A DNA stretch of 64,000 bases from Aotearoamyces nothofagi (lineage: Eukaryota; Ascomycota; Leotiomycetes; Leotiales; Tympanidaceae): contig JADDTR010000020.1 in the NCBI GenBank assembly GCA_015345905.1, positions 248,001 to 312,000 of the forward strand. The letters are read 5' to 3'. The notes beneath the pieces are model-generated. The model ran no database searches. It was not told where the DNA came from and saw nothing but the letters and a program-made list of their open reading frames with translations. Position numbers and translations under genes: made by a program. Below, in pieces: positions 25,146 to 34,643 of the stretch (its first letter is position 1; every line of letters starts with the position of its first letter).

Positions 25146-25258
25146 ATATCCAAACAGTCAAGTACTAAAAAAATATATATAATCTACTCTACTTAATTAT
25201 ATCCTCTCTACTTAATTATATCCTCTCTACTTAATTATATCTATTCTATCCTATTCTA

Positions 25259-25640
25259 TAAAGCAGCAGCAGCTCTACAAACACCAGAGAGAGTACTTTC
25301 TCCATCTCTATCAATCAACAACTTAACCAACCAACCAAGCTATTTTCAATATATCTATATCCTCCTTCCTTATCTATATCCTATTCTATAATAAAGCAGC
25401 AGCAGCTCTACAAACACCAGAGAGAGTACTTTTCTCTATCTCTATCAACCAACAACTTAACCAACCAACCAAGCTATTTTCAATATATCTACATCCTCTC
25501 TACTTATCTATATCCTCCTTCCTTCCTTACTTATATCTATCCTATCCTATTCTATAATAAAGTAGTAGCAGCTCTACAAATACTAGAGAGATCTCTATCA
25601 ACCAACAACTTAACCAACCAACCAACCAACCAAAGCTATC
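25259..25640. repeat. three degenerate copies of a roughly 130-165 bp repeat
   Basis: Copies start near 25261, 25393 and 25559. Each contains AAAGCAGCAGCAGCTCTACA (or a variant), a CCAGAGAGAGTACTTT-like block, TCTCTATCAACCAACAACTT and AACCAACCAACCAAGCTAT. Spacer length differs because of variable runs of TATCC and CTTCC. The third copy differs from the others in its first block by C-to-T changes, all at CpA (GCAGCAG to GTAGTAG; ACACCAG to ATACTAG), and lacks the AGTACTTT part. No coding capacity was seen. Confidence 0.85.
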
Positions 25641-26253
25641 TATTCAATAACATCCAAAATACTTCTGAATAAAAATTTATTTGATAGATATCTCATCTTA
25701 CACTACAAACACACATATATCCCAAAACCCCCCCCCCAAAAAAAAGCCACCCCAAGATATGAGCCTGTATCCCTATACCAGCTCGCCGTTTTGGCTAGTT
25801 TGTCAGATCTCCATTATTATAACTCAAAATCAAGTTATACCTTCAGATCAGACCTGGGGCTCCTCACCATCTCGACTCTCGCCCGTTTCTGACAACGCAC
25901 TGATCGGGTCTAAATCCTCAGTCTCAGTTCCTACACAGATCGATTCACACATGGACGACAGCAAGATCGAGCACTCGTCATCACGGATTTGATCAGTCTT
26001 CAATCAACAGACCTTAAAAGGGGTGCGGTACGGGTAGTCAGATAACTAGCAAATAGCCGCAGAGGTCCTAGTCCCGAATTCTTGATCAAGCTCTCCCGTT
26101 GATAGACCCTAAATTCTACCTAAGTCTTAGTCTCTTCGTGAACATCATATCTCTGCCGACCGTAACTCATTGTCCATGCTTCATCATGCAATCTCTCATT
26201 TCTCGTAGCTCAACCAGATAAAGACACCAAGCTTAAAAGTACCAGCGGCTGAT

Positions 26254-29200
26254 TTAAGAAAACCAACCGCCGCCTTCTCTACGCTCATCTGGCCTCTCTT
26301 CTCTATATTCCTCCTCTCTTTCATCGTCACGCTCACGTCCATAACCCTCTCCGCCTCCACCACGGCCTCCGTATTGCTCACCTCCGCCATAGCCACCTCT
26401 GCCCTCATTACCACCAAACCCGCCTGGCCCCCCATATTCCTCTCTAGGAGGTTCCTGGAATCCTCCACCATAGCCACCTCTGCCCTCGTCACCACCAAAT
26501 CCGCCCTGTCCTCCATATTCCTCTCTGGGAGGTTCCTGGAATCCTCCGCCATAGCCACCTCTGCCCTCGTTGCCACCAAACCCGCCTGGCCCTCCATATT
26601 CCTCTCGAGGAGGTTCCGGACGGCCAAACGGTGGCTCTTGTCTACCGTACTCCTGCCTCGGCGGCTCTTGGAAACCGCCGTAGCCAGAGGGCTCCGGTCT
26701 ACGGTATTCTTCACGAGGTGCCGGATATTGGTCGTTCCGACCAGAGTCATTGGAACCGCGGCGGCTCCCGGAGTGCTTCTTCTTGTGCTGCTTCTTTTTC
26801 TTCTTGTAAGAGTCATCCGAGCCGGAATCTTTGTCAGAATCATCGCGAGACTTGTGGTGCTTTTCCTCCTGGTAATGCTGGCCTTCTGATGTGCGACCTT
26901 GGCGCCACTCTTCTGTCTTCACCTCGCTACCTCTACGGTATTGCCGTTCTTTGGTCTCTTCGAAACCGCCACCGTAGGTTGGGCGTGTCTCGGTGCTCTC
27001 TTGAAAGCCATATCCTGCAGCGCTTTGGCCAGGGTTCTGCTCATAGCGCTGATACTCAGTACGCTGACCGCCATCTGGATATTGCGTCTCTTGGTACTCG
27101 GCCTGGGCGTACTTGTTGTCCTTGTGCCCTACCTCAATATATGACTGAGTTTGGCCGCCGCTAGGCGTTTCGTATTGCTGAGTGTATGCCTTTGTCTCCT
27201 ATATGAAGTTAGCCGGGATACCACGAATACTTGCTACAGACGGATGGCTGCCACAGGTAACTCACCCCCTTAGAACCAAAGACACCTCCTAGTAGGCTAG
27301 AGCCAACACCACCAGCCAGGGCGCCTACCAGACCACCGAGCGCACCACCACCTACTGCTTCCTCTGCAAACTGCCCAATGGATGAAGTGCCTCCCTGTTG
27401 CGTTGGGCGGCCATAGCCTGCTCCGGCATTCGTAGCTGCCTCCCCGCCACCAAGAGCTCCCAAAAGCTCGCTGATAATCCCACCAGCGCCATCCCCGCCT
27501 GATGCTTTAGCCATACCAATTGGCTTACCACAACCGTGGCCAGTATCATGCACACCTTCCTTGTGATTCTCCATGTTTTGCACGCCTGCTCTGCTCAGCT
27601 TTTGGCGGAACTCGTTCTTCTCCTGCGAATCTTTCTGGTTCCACCATTGCTCGACGACACCAAACATGATCCGCCTGCCATCGGCAGCACCATCATCGCC
27701 AGAGTTGCGAAGAGCAGGGTGGTGGAAGACACCGTTGATAATACGATTGATGGTACGATCGGGATCAGCGCGCTCGTCATCCCAGCATTGAATCAGTTGT
27801 GGAACTGCCCACTTCAGGACGCTGCTAGCGATCTTGCCGGCGGGCTCGTTCAAGATGTTACTGAAGTGATCCTTTGAAAGCATAGAATGTGTCGGATCCG
27901 AAGAGTTGTCGTCGGAGAAGACAATGAGCTGCTTATCTTGGCTGCTCTGTATGATCTCCGAGGAGCCTTGGTTCAACTCGGTCTTGAGTTGCTGGATGAT
28001 GGGCAGTACCAACGGAGCCAGGAGAGAGAAGACAAAAATGTTGATCTGTTCCTCAAGCTGCTCGATCAACTCTGGCAAGACAGGGATCTTCTCGATGGCC
28101 TCTGTAATTTTTTGCATGAGCTCATCGTGCCACTCTATGATCGGGTAGATCTGCTTAACGATCTCTTGCATCTGTTGAGTGAAAGCTTCCGGTCTCTTTG
28201 GTGTTACATGGATGTTCTGCATCTGGCCGGCTACTGCATTGGCTTGCAGCTCATCTGCCTTTGCAGCTTGATCCTTACTACCAAATAGGCCACTTGGGAT
28301 CTGGTCCAATAGCTCTTTTAGCATGCTCGTGTCGCCTTGGCTTCCATTAGCCATTGTTCCTTCAAGCTGCTCAATCTCACTCTGAGTGGCCTTGTCATCG
28401 AACTCGCCCATCACCGAGTGCAGGAAGTCCACTCCGCCAAAAGTGCCAGTGACGACAGGGTATACAGGTGACTGGGCACCCTGAAGACGAACCTGGGTGC
28501 GGCGGCCGACATGCGGAAAGACGTCGCGCTCACCCATCTCGATCAGTGCCAGCTCAACAAAATTGGAATGAGCGCTCCAGTCTTCCAAGCAGTGACAGCC
28601 GGTGCCGAGCAGGCGCAGGGCCTCGTACAGCTCGGTCTTGTTGCCAGAACGAGCGAATGATCTTCCAAGCCGAATGCTCCTAGTGAAGAGATCTCGGACA
28701 TGGCCCGCGGAGGTAGTAATGCCAATCTCTTCGTTGGCAATATAGTTCTTGAGGCCTTTCTTCGGGTCGATGGCCAGTTCCACACGTTCGTTGACGGGTC
28801 CACGGAGACGCTCATCATATTGTCTCGCATCGAGGTTGTCGGCATAATCTTTGGGGTTGTCAATGTGGTCCTCTGGACGGTAGCAACCGAGACGTTCAGC
28901 AGTGACTTCAAATTCCTTGGTGCCATATCCGAACGTCATGAATCCAAGAACCCATAGTAGTATACGTATAGCCTCGGCGCTTACGTACTTTACAGTACCG
29001 ACATCGATTGCCTGGGCTTGATGGAGATTTATTGTCAGTAAGTGTTTAGAGTGGATGTGTGAAGAGCAAGCACGGATAGCTCTCGGAAGCCTTGGACCTA
29101 CAGTAATCTCTCAGCCAGTTTCCAAAGTAAACTCGTGCAACGTTCATCTTGTCAAACTTCTTTCCACCGGCCGCCCGAGACATGAGAATGGTAAGCAGTG

Positions 29201-29397
29201 CATCTTCGATGTCACCATGGCGCCCTATAAACGCTGTTAGTGCATGAGGGATAGAAAGAGGCGGTAAGCTTACAGTTGGTGCCCTCAACATTGGATGTCG
29301 AAGCAATGTTGCCTGCACCGAAGGCATGAGCTGGCCTTGCAAAAAGAAGCAGCACGCCAAGGGCGAGGAGCACCGTGGACATCTGGAGGGACGGCAT
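26254..29397 (-). CDS. hetC: HET-C heterokaryon incompatibility protein
   Basis: Four exons (29397-29274, 29224-29102, 29016-27266, 27198-26254) give 980 residues; the introns are 49, 85 and 67 nt. A signal peptide (ALGVLLLFARPAHA) precedes FGAGNIAS, the usual mature start. The HET-C domain follows: NWRHGDIEDALLTIL, NVARVYFGNWLRDYSQ, GTVKYVSAEAIRILLWVL, LLGTGCHCLEDWSAHSNF. The middle is helical; a Gly/Ala-rich stretch (GGGALGGLVGALAGG) follows at about 645-665. The tail is long, hydrophilic and Gly/Pro/Glu/Arg-rich, with three exact-length 27-residue repeats. In Neurospora, allelic het-c differences trigger heterokaryon incompatibility; homologues are otherwise widespread and the biochemical role is unsettled. 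Whether this allele is incompatible with others cannot be read from one sequence. The tail ends RREGGGWFS. Confidence 0.92.
26381..26623 (-). repeat. three 81-bp in-frame repeats in the het-C tail
   Basis: Copies at 26381-26461, 26462-26542 and 26543-26623, each exactly 81 bases, coding the 27-residue unit GGFQEPPREEYGG plus (P/Q)GGFGG(N/D)EGRGGYG. Copies differ at a few, mostly silent, bases. Confidence 0.92.
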
Positions 29398-29804
29398 TCT
29401 GAACGACCAGACCAGGCGTTCAGCTGTTGATATGGGAGCGGCGTAAATACGCTGGAGCTTGAATTAATTGACGGACAGTCAGCAACGCTATCGAGTGCAG
29501 TTCTGTGACAGCAGTTCTGTGACAGCAGTTCTGGGACAGCAGTTCTGGGACAGCAGTAACAGTGGTGAAGAGAGAAAGGCTTCCGGTGCTGGAGGACAGT
29601 TAATGCAGCGGGGTCATGGCCGTGGTCATAGCAGCAGCGCCAAGTGAACCAGTGTTTGGACTTGTGTTTACTGACGAGTGGTTAACTCGTAACTCGTAAC
29701 TCGTATCTCGTAAGGGTGGTGAAATCCACAGTGCTGCCGATCAGCAGGCATGAAATTTTGGGAACGCGCCGCGGTGACGAGCATCAGCTCGGAAGCTGGG
29801 AGCT

Positions 29805-29822
29805 GGGGGGGGGGGGGGGGGG
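29805..29822. repeat. homopolymer of 18 G
   Basis: Eighteen consecutive G on the + strand. Its exact length is prone to sequencing error and slippage. Confidence 0.85.
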
Positions 29823-29880
29823 TGGTGCGAGGGCGGGGAGCTTGCTCGCTGGAAGGTCGCTGGAGCTGGAACCGAGGGCA

Positions 29881-29919
29881 GAGTGAGTGAGTGAGTGAGT
29901 GAGTGAGTGAGTGAGTGAG
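29881..29919. repeat. (GAGT)n microsatellite
   Basis: Nine to ten perfect GAGT tetramers. Confidence 0.9.
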
Positions 29920-30233
29920 ATGAGAGACTAAGGGTAAAGGGCAGAGGGTAGCGAGGTAGCGAGGAGCTGGAAGGGAAGGGTAGGGAAGCTCAGGGAGTCT
30001 GAGCTGAGCTGAGCTGAGCTGAGCTGGGCTGGGCTGGGACACTGGGAGACACTGGGAGACACTGGGAGACACTGGGAGATGGGGACACTGGGAGACTGGG
30101 ACTGTGGGAGCTCAGCAGCTGTTGGAACGTGTGGTGGGAGGTGAGAGGGCGGTAGGGCGGTAGGGTAGGTGGCCGTAGTGCCAGGCCAGGCCAGGCCAGT
30201 CTGACACGCGAGGGGAAGGGGGGGTTGGGGGCT

Positions 30234-30276
30234 AGGTACGGTAGGTACGGTAGGTACGGTAGGTACGGTAGGTACG
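30234..30276. repeat. GGTACGGTA nonamer repeat
   Basis: Four head-to-tail copies of the 9-mer AGGTACGGT plus a partial copy, followed by GTAGGCATGTAGGC-type variants to about 30320. Confidence 0.88.
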
Positions 30277-31476
30277 TAGGCATGTAGGCGTGTAGGCAGA
30301 TAGGCACGTTGGCATGTAGGCAAGATCAGGCCGGCGTCAGTGGAGGAGCAGCACTGGACGAGGGGCGGTAGGGAGGCTGGGGACTTGGGGCCTGGGGGCT
30401 TGGGGCCTTGGGGCCTTGGTGCCTGCGACCTGCGACTGCGACTGCGACTGCGACCTGTCACGCCTGCCTGCCTGCCCTGGGCCGACGAGCCTGGACGGAG
30501 TCGCCTGTGCGGTGTCGGGCGCCTGTAGGCCGCAGCCTGTGTGTGTGTGTGGCCTACAGTGGCCGGTGTGGCCGGTCGCCTGTGGCCTGTGGCCTGCAAC
30601 CAGGAGCCAGGAGCCAGTAGCCTGTAAGTAGCCTGTAGCCTGTGGCCTGTGGCCCGTAGCCTGTGGCCAGTAGCAGCCTGGAGCCTGGAGCCTGGAGCCT
30701 GGAGCCTGCGCTCTGGCGAGCACGCGCCGCTGTAAAGCTGCCTGCCGCCCTCTGCTGGCGCACACTCCACCCGCGCGACGAGGAGGGAGGGGAGGGGAGG
30801 GTAGGGTAGGGTAGGGTAGGCTGTCCAGGCCGGGAGGAGTCGGGCGCGTCGAGCTCAGCACGCACGCACGCACGCACCGTAGGTAGGTAGGTAGGAAGGT
30901 AGGTAGGTAGGTGGGTGAGCAAGTATAGTTGCGAGTTGCGTGCGGTGCGGTGCTGGCGGTGCTGGCGGTGCTGGCGGTGCTGCTGTTGCCAGATCCTCTC
31001 CCCAGCGCACCCAGAGCCCCCTTCACGCCGAGTCGACTGCTGCTGCTGCCGCTGCGTGGATGCGCGTCCAGGTCGCTGCCGGGCCTGTCGTCGCCAGCGT
31101 GCCGTGCGCGGTGCCGGCGCCCCAGCGATGACGCGCGTGGGCTGGCAGCAGCAGTCGCTCGCTCGCTGAGGCTGCTCCCTCCTCCCTCTCCCTCCTCCCT
31201 CTCCCTCTCCCTCCTCCCTCGCACCCGCTACACAAGGCAGGCAGCACTCGCTGGGCTGATTTTATCGCTACAAGTCTTGTCCGCTAGGGCGGCACATAGC
31301 TGCGCTGCCCGCTGCCCGCTGTCCGCTGCCGGCACCCACCCTCTCGTCTCTAAAAGGCCGGCCAGCACCCACTACAGAGACTTCTTCTCACTGAACCTTC
31401 ACCATCGTCCGCTATCCGCAGCGACTTTTCATCAGCACCCTCTCAACCGTCCAGCACCTGCTCCCGCATCGTCGTG

Positions 31477-32955
31477 ATGGCTCGCCCAAAGAAAGGAGAA
31501 GAGAAGGCCGCGCCGAATCCAGGTGCCACCCTGCAGATCGACGTCGACAGCTTCGTCCGCACTCGAGACTCGGTGAGCTTCCCTCTTCCTGCTTCATCCC
31601 TCCGTGCCTCTGTGAATCCACCCGGCGCATCCTCGCATGCCGCCCACGACCTGACCCCATCACCACCACCACCCACCGGCCACAGGATATACCACAACAC
31701 GATCCAAACATCCCGGTCGCGTCCAAGTCCATCCCTCGACCCTCTCGCGACCGCGATGCACCCCTTCTCGTCCTCGCCCACCTCGCCGTTGGCCCCAATG
31801 CCTCGACGCGCCTGACTTGTTTACTTTCGGGCCATCGCGTCGACACACTCATGGCGCCAGCGCTGCCAATGCGCCGGGAGAGAGACACGCGCAGCCTTTA
31901 TTTGTCAGAACACATACTAACGTGCAATAAGGTTGTCACTGGCCTTGCAACACTGCAAGATGCCATCCAGACCCTGTCCAGCGCCTACATCAAGCACACC
32001 AATGCTGTCCTGGGTGAGCACGGGGCCGGCCTCGATGTCGAGACGGCTCTCGCAAGACTCGGCGAGAACCCTCTCCTCGGTGGGCTGGGCGCCCTGCGTG
32101 GTTCCAGCCCTGCAAAGTCGGCGACCGGCCCTGCCGACGGGAAGAAGGAGAAGAAAAAGAGAGTCCACGACCCCAATGCGCCAAAGCGCCCTCTCACCCC
32201 ATACTTCCTGTACATGCAGACTGCCCGTCCAATCATTGCAGAGGACCTTGGACCAGAGGTTGCAAAGGGAGCCGTCAGCACCGAAGGCGTGCGGAGATGG
32301 AACGCCATGGAGCCCATGGATAAACAGGTGAGACACCGATGCTCTTTATGTTTTCATATACTCCTCATATACTCATATACTCATATACTCATATACTCAT
32401 ATACTCATATACTAATATCATATCTTGTAGCTATGGACCAATGCGTATACCGACAACCTGAAGCTCTACAACGCCCGGATGCACGCGTACAAGGCTGGCA
32501 ACATCACCGCCAAAGACATGAGCGACGAGGAAGCCTCGGCCTATTACGAGACCCACAACGTCGGCGTCGTTGAGCCAACAGCAGACGGCCAGCTCACTGC
32601 CGAAGCCCTGATCGATGCTCCCGCTGACGAGGACGTACTCATCTCCATGCCAGCACCCAAGACTCCCAAGAGCAAGCCCAGCCGCCGGCCCAAGGGCCGA
32701 GCAACGCCCGCCGGAGCGGCTCCCGGAGCAGACATGACAGCGCCATCCAGCGCCATCGTCCCAAACGCCCGATCCGCTCCCGCCCCCGAGCCAGAGAAGG
32801 CCAACAGCCCAGACAAGAAGCGCAAGCGTGCCAGCAAGAAGGGCAAGGAGGCCGACGAGCCCGTCGCCAGCATCGAGAAGGAGGAGGCCGTGGTAGAGAC
32901 GCCCCGGGCGGCAGCCAAGCCCAAAGCCAAGCGGGCGAAGAAGTCCGACGCCTGA
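31477..32955 (+). CDS. HMG-box chromatin protein with basic C-terminal tail
   Basis: Three exons (31477-31572, 31932-32327, 32431-32955) give 338 residues. The N-terminus is basic (MARPKKGEEK), then a short conserved helical segment LATLQDAIQTLSSAYI. One HMG box lies at about 108-186: KRVHDPNAPKRPLTPYF, split by intron 2 just after MEPMDKQ, then LWTNAYTDNLKLYNARM. The 150-residue tail is Ala/Pro/Lys-rich with KKRKRASKKGK and KPKAKRAKK, probable nuclear signals and DNA-neutralising patches. Single-box proteins of this layout bend DNA with little sequence preference; yeast Hmo1 and Nhp6 are relatives by domain, but orthology is not claimed. Intron 1 is long (359 nt), with a good branch site (ATACTAACG); intron 2 (103 nt) contains an octamer repeat. 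Confidence 0.88.
32365..32412 (+). repeat. TCATATAC octamer repeat inside HMG-box intron 2
   Basis: About six head-to-tail copies of TCATATAC just upstream of the branch site ATACTAAT and the 3' splice site at 32430. Copy changes would alter the spacing from donor to branch point. Confidence 0.85.
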
Positions 32956-33216
32956 TCTGTCTCTCTCTCTCTCTCTCTCTCTCTGTCTTTGTCTTTGTCA
33001 CGGCATACTGGGACGGGGATGCCTCTGTCCCGCGCTGCCTCTCTCCTTCTTCTCCCCCCGGCACCCCTCTTCCCCGTGTGTGTGTGTTTTTTTTTTCTTC
33101 TTCTCTTTTCATCTCGCTCTGGGTCTTTCTTCGCTGTTTGGAATTATCGTCTCTGGAAAAGGGGGTGCGGGGGGGGACTGAATCGGATGCACGTATACCG
33201 CGTTGGGGCGCCTCGC

Positions 33217-33247
<31 letters not shown>

Positions 33248-33627
33248 TCTGGGGGGAACCTGCCCCCTAACCTGGCGGACTCGACTCGGCCCACCCTGTC
33301 TGTCTTGTCTTGTCTGTGGCGAAAGCAAGAAGAGAAGAGAAGCTGGGAGGGAACGCCTCGAGAAACTCCGAACTCCTTTTGCGGGGGGGAAGGGGGAAGG
33401 GGGACGGGGGACGGGGACGGGGCACCTGGACCGGTCCATGTAATATGCAGTGCAGCAGTAGTCACGAGCCAGTCACAATAAAATAAATCCATTCCATCCA
33501 TTCCATCCTGACGAATAATCTCCCTCATCTGTGCCAAAAAAAAAGAAATTATATATGTATTTGTGTATATGTATGTATGTAATCTCGCGCCGACGCGTGC
33601 GTGTGTGTGTGCGTGTGCGTGTGTGTG

Positions 33628-33905
33628 TTTTTTCTTTTTTCTTTCTAGAAACTCTCTTTTCTTTTCTTTTCTCTCTCTCGTCTTTTCTCCTCCCCTCTCG
33701 TCTTTTCTCCTCTTTCTCTCGTCTTTTCTCTTTCTCTTTTTCTCCTCTCTCTTCTCTCTTTTTCTCCTCTCTCCTCCCCTCTCGTCTTTTCTCCTCTTTT
33801 CTCTCTCTCGTCTTTCCCTTTTTCCTTTTCTCGTTTCTCCTCCCCTTTCCCTTTTCTCCTCCCCTTTCCCTTTTCTCTCCCCTTTTATCTCCCCTTCTCT
33901 TTTCT
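33628..33905. repeat. about 280-base polypyrimidine tract
   Basis: Nearly only T and C on the + strand, built of TTTTCTCCTC, TCTCTCTCG and CCCCTTTCCC-like blocks, with a few G and A. Such tracts can form triplex or H-DNA; this is inference. Confidence 0.8.
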
Positions 33906-33920
33906 CCCCGAACCCGATCC

Positions 33921-33979
33921 GTCTATCTATCTGTCTATCTATCTATCTATCCGTCTATCTATCTATCTATCTATCTATC
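33921..33979. repeat. (CTAT)n tetranucleotide microsatellite
   Basis: About fourteen CTAT units, three of them changed to CTGT or CCGT. Confidence 0.88.
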
Positions 33980-34095
33980 CAAGACAAGACAAGCACCTCC
34001 TCTCCTCCCCCCTCCTCCCCCCCTCCCAAACACCAATAGCAATAGCAAAAAACAGATTATCAGATTATCAGAATATCAGATTATCAGAACAACAG

Positions 34096-34206
34096 AAAAA
34101 GATAAAAAGAGATAAAAAGAAGATAAAAAAGAAGATAAAAAAGAAGAGATAAAAAAGAGATAAAAAAGAGATAAAAAAAGAGATAAAAAAAGAAGATAAA
34201 AAAGAA
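34096..34206. repeat. GATAAAAA-type repeat
   Basis: Roughly twelve units of GATAAAAAAGA, with 9-14 base spacing because of variable A runs and optional AGAAG. A second small repeat (AGCACAGTATAAT-like, five copies) follows at about 34268-34330. Confidence 0.82.
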
Positions 34207-34643
34207 ACCCCCCCTCTTCACACATTCACACATTCACAAATTCACACCGTATGATATGATATAACATAACAGTACAGTATAATAGCACAGTATAACAGCA
34301 CAGTATAATAGCACATTATAATAGCACAGCACAGTAGAGCCGGTACGGGGCGAGGCCGGCCTGGGACGCTGCGGCATGCAGCTTCGAGAGGGGCCTGGGG
34401 TTGGCTGGGAGCCTTGGGGAGGTGGGCGGGCGGTCTTTTTCGTCCTCGGCGGCTGCTTGGCTTCTGGGTTCGGACTTCTTGGTTGGAGACCCTTCATGGC
34501 GTGCTCGTCTCTGCTGGTTCGCGGTGGTTTATACCATGAGTTCGGGAGAGTACGGGAACAGATCGTGGTACGGGAGTTTTGGAATCGTTGTGTTTAGCTA
34601 CATCACCGAGCTACATTTAAATCACGCCCTTCCATCCTTAACG

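Larger units (their letters stand above)
24399..26253. other. AT-rich island with degenerate tandem repeats, no gene
   Basis: Between the hydroxylase start and the het-C stop, base composition falls sharply from about 24880 to 25700, where long stretches hold few G or C. Two repeat blocks inside are listed separately. The flanks (24400-24880 and 25700-26250) are closer to average. Short open frames show no domain. The island may be an old repeat changed by repeat-induced point mutation, but no family can be named. Confidence 0.55.
29398..31476. promoter_or_regulatory. 2 kb divergent region between het-C and HMG-box gene, packed with minisatellites
   Basis: No gene was recognised; the open frames are products of simple repeats. 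Repeats seen in order include: ACAGCAGTTCTGTG units (29497-29557), AACTCGT units (29682-29713), (GAGCT)n (30001-30030), ACTGGGAGAC units (30040-30080), CCTGGAG units (30676-30708), (GCAC)n then (GTAG)n (30857-30912) and GGTGCTGGC units (30949-30983). The last 300 bases before the HMG-box ATG carry CT-rich tracts (31175-31215) on the sense strand, as in many fungal 5' leaders. Confidence 0.55.
32956..34643. other. 1.7 kb convergent spacer of simple sequence
   Basis: Between the HMG-box stop and the urease stop. It holds a (CT)n run (32961-32984), another CT run (33222-33247), a (GT)n run (33600-33627), then an almost pure pyrimidine tract (about 33628-33905). Next are TCTA tetramers and GATAAAAA repeats, listed separately. 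From 34330 to 34640 composition is normal but no gene was found. Transcripts from both sides would end here. Confidence 0.6.

Noticed and set aside
24399-26253. A transposable-element remnant in the AT island
   Set aside because: No terminal repeats, target-site duplication or element coding sequence was seen, so only repeat structure and base bias are reported.
29928-31224. Long overlapping minus-strand frames between het-C and the HMG-box gene
   Set aside because: The translations are repeats such as SRLQAPGSRLQA and PTVPTVPTV, caused by tandem DNA repeats in several frames at once.
33531-34115. Plus-strand frame of 194 codons rich in Phe, Ser and Leu
   Set aside because: It is a translation of the polypyrimidine and CTAT tracts; two frames are open in parallel.
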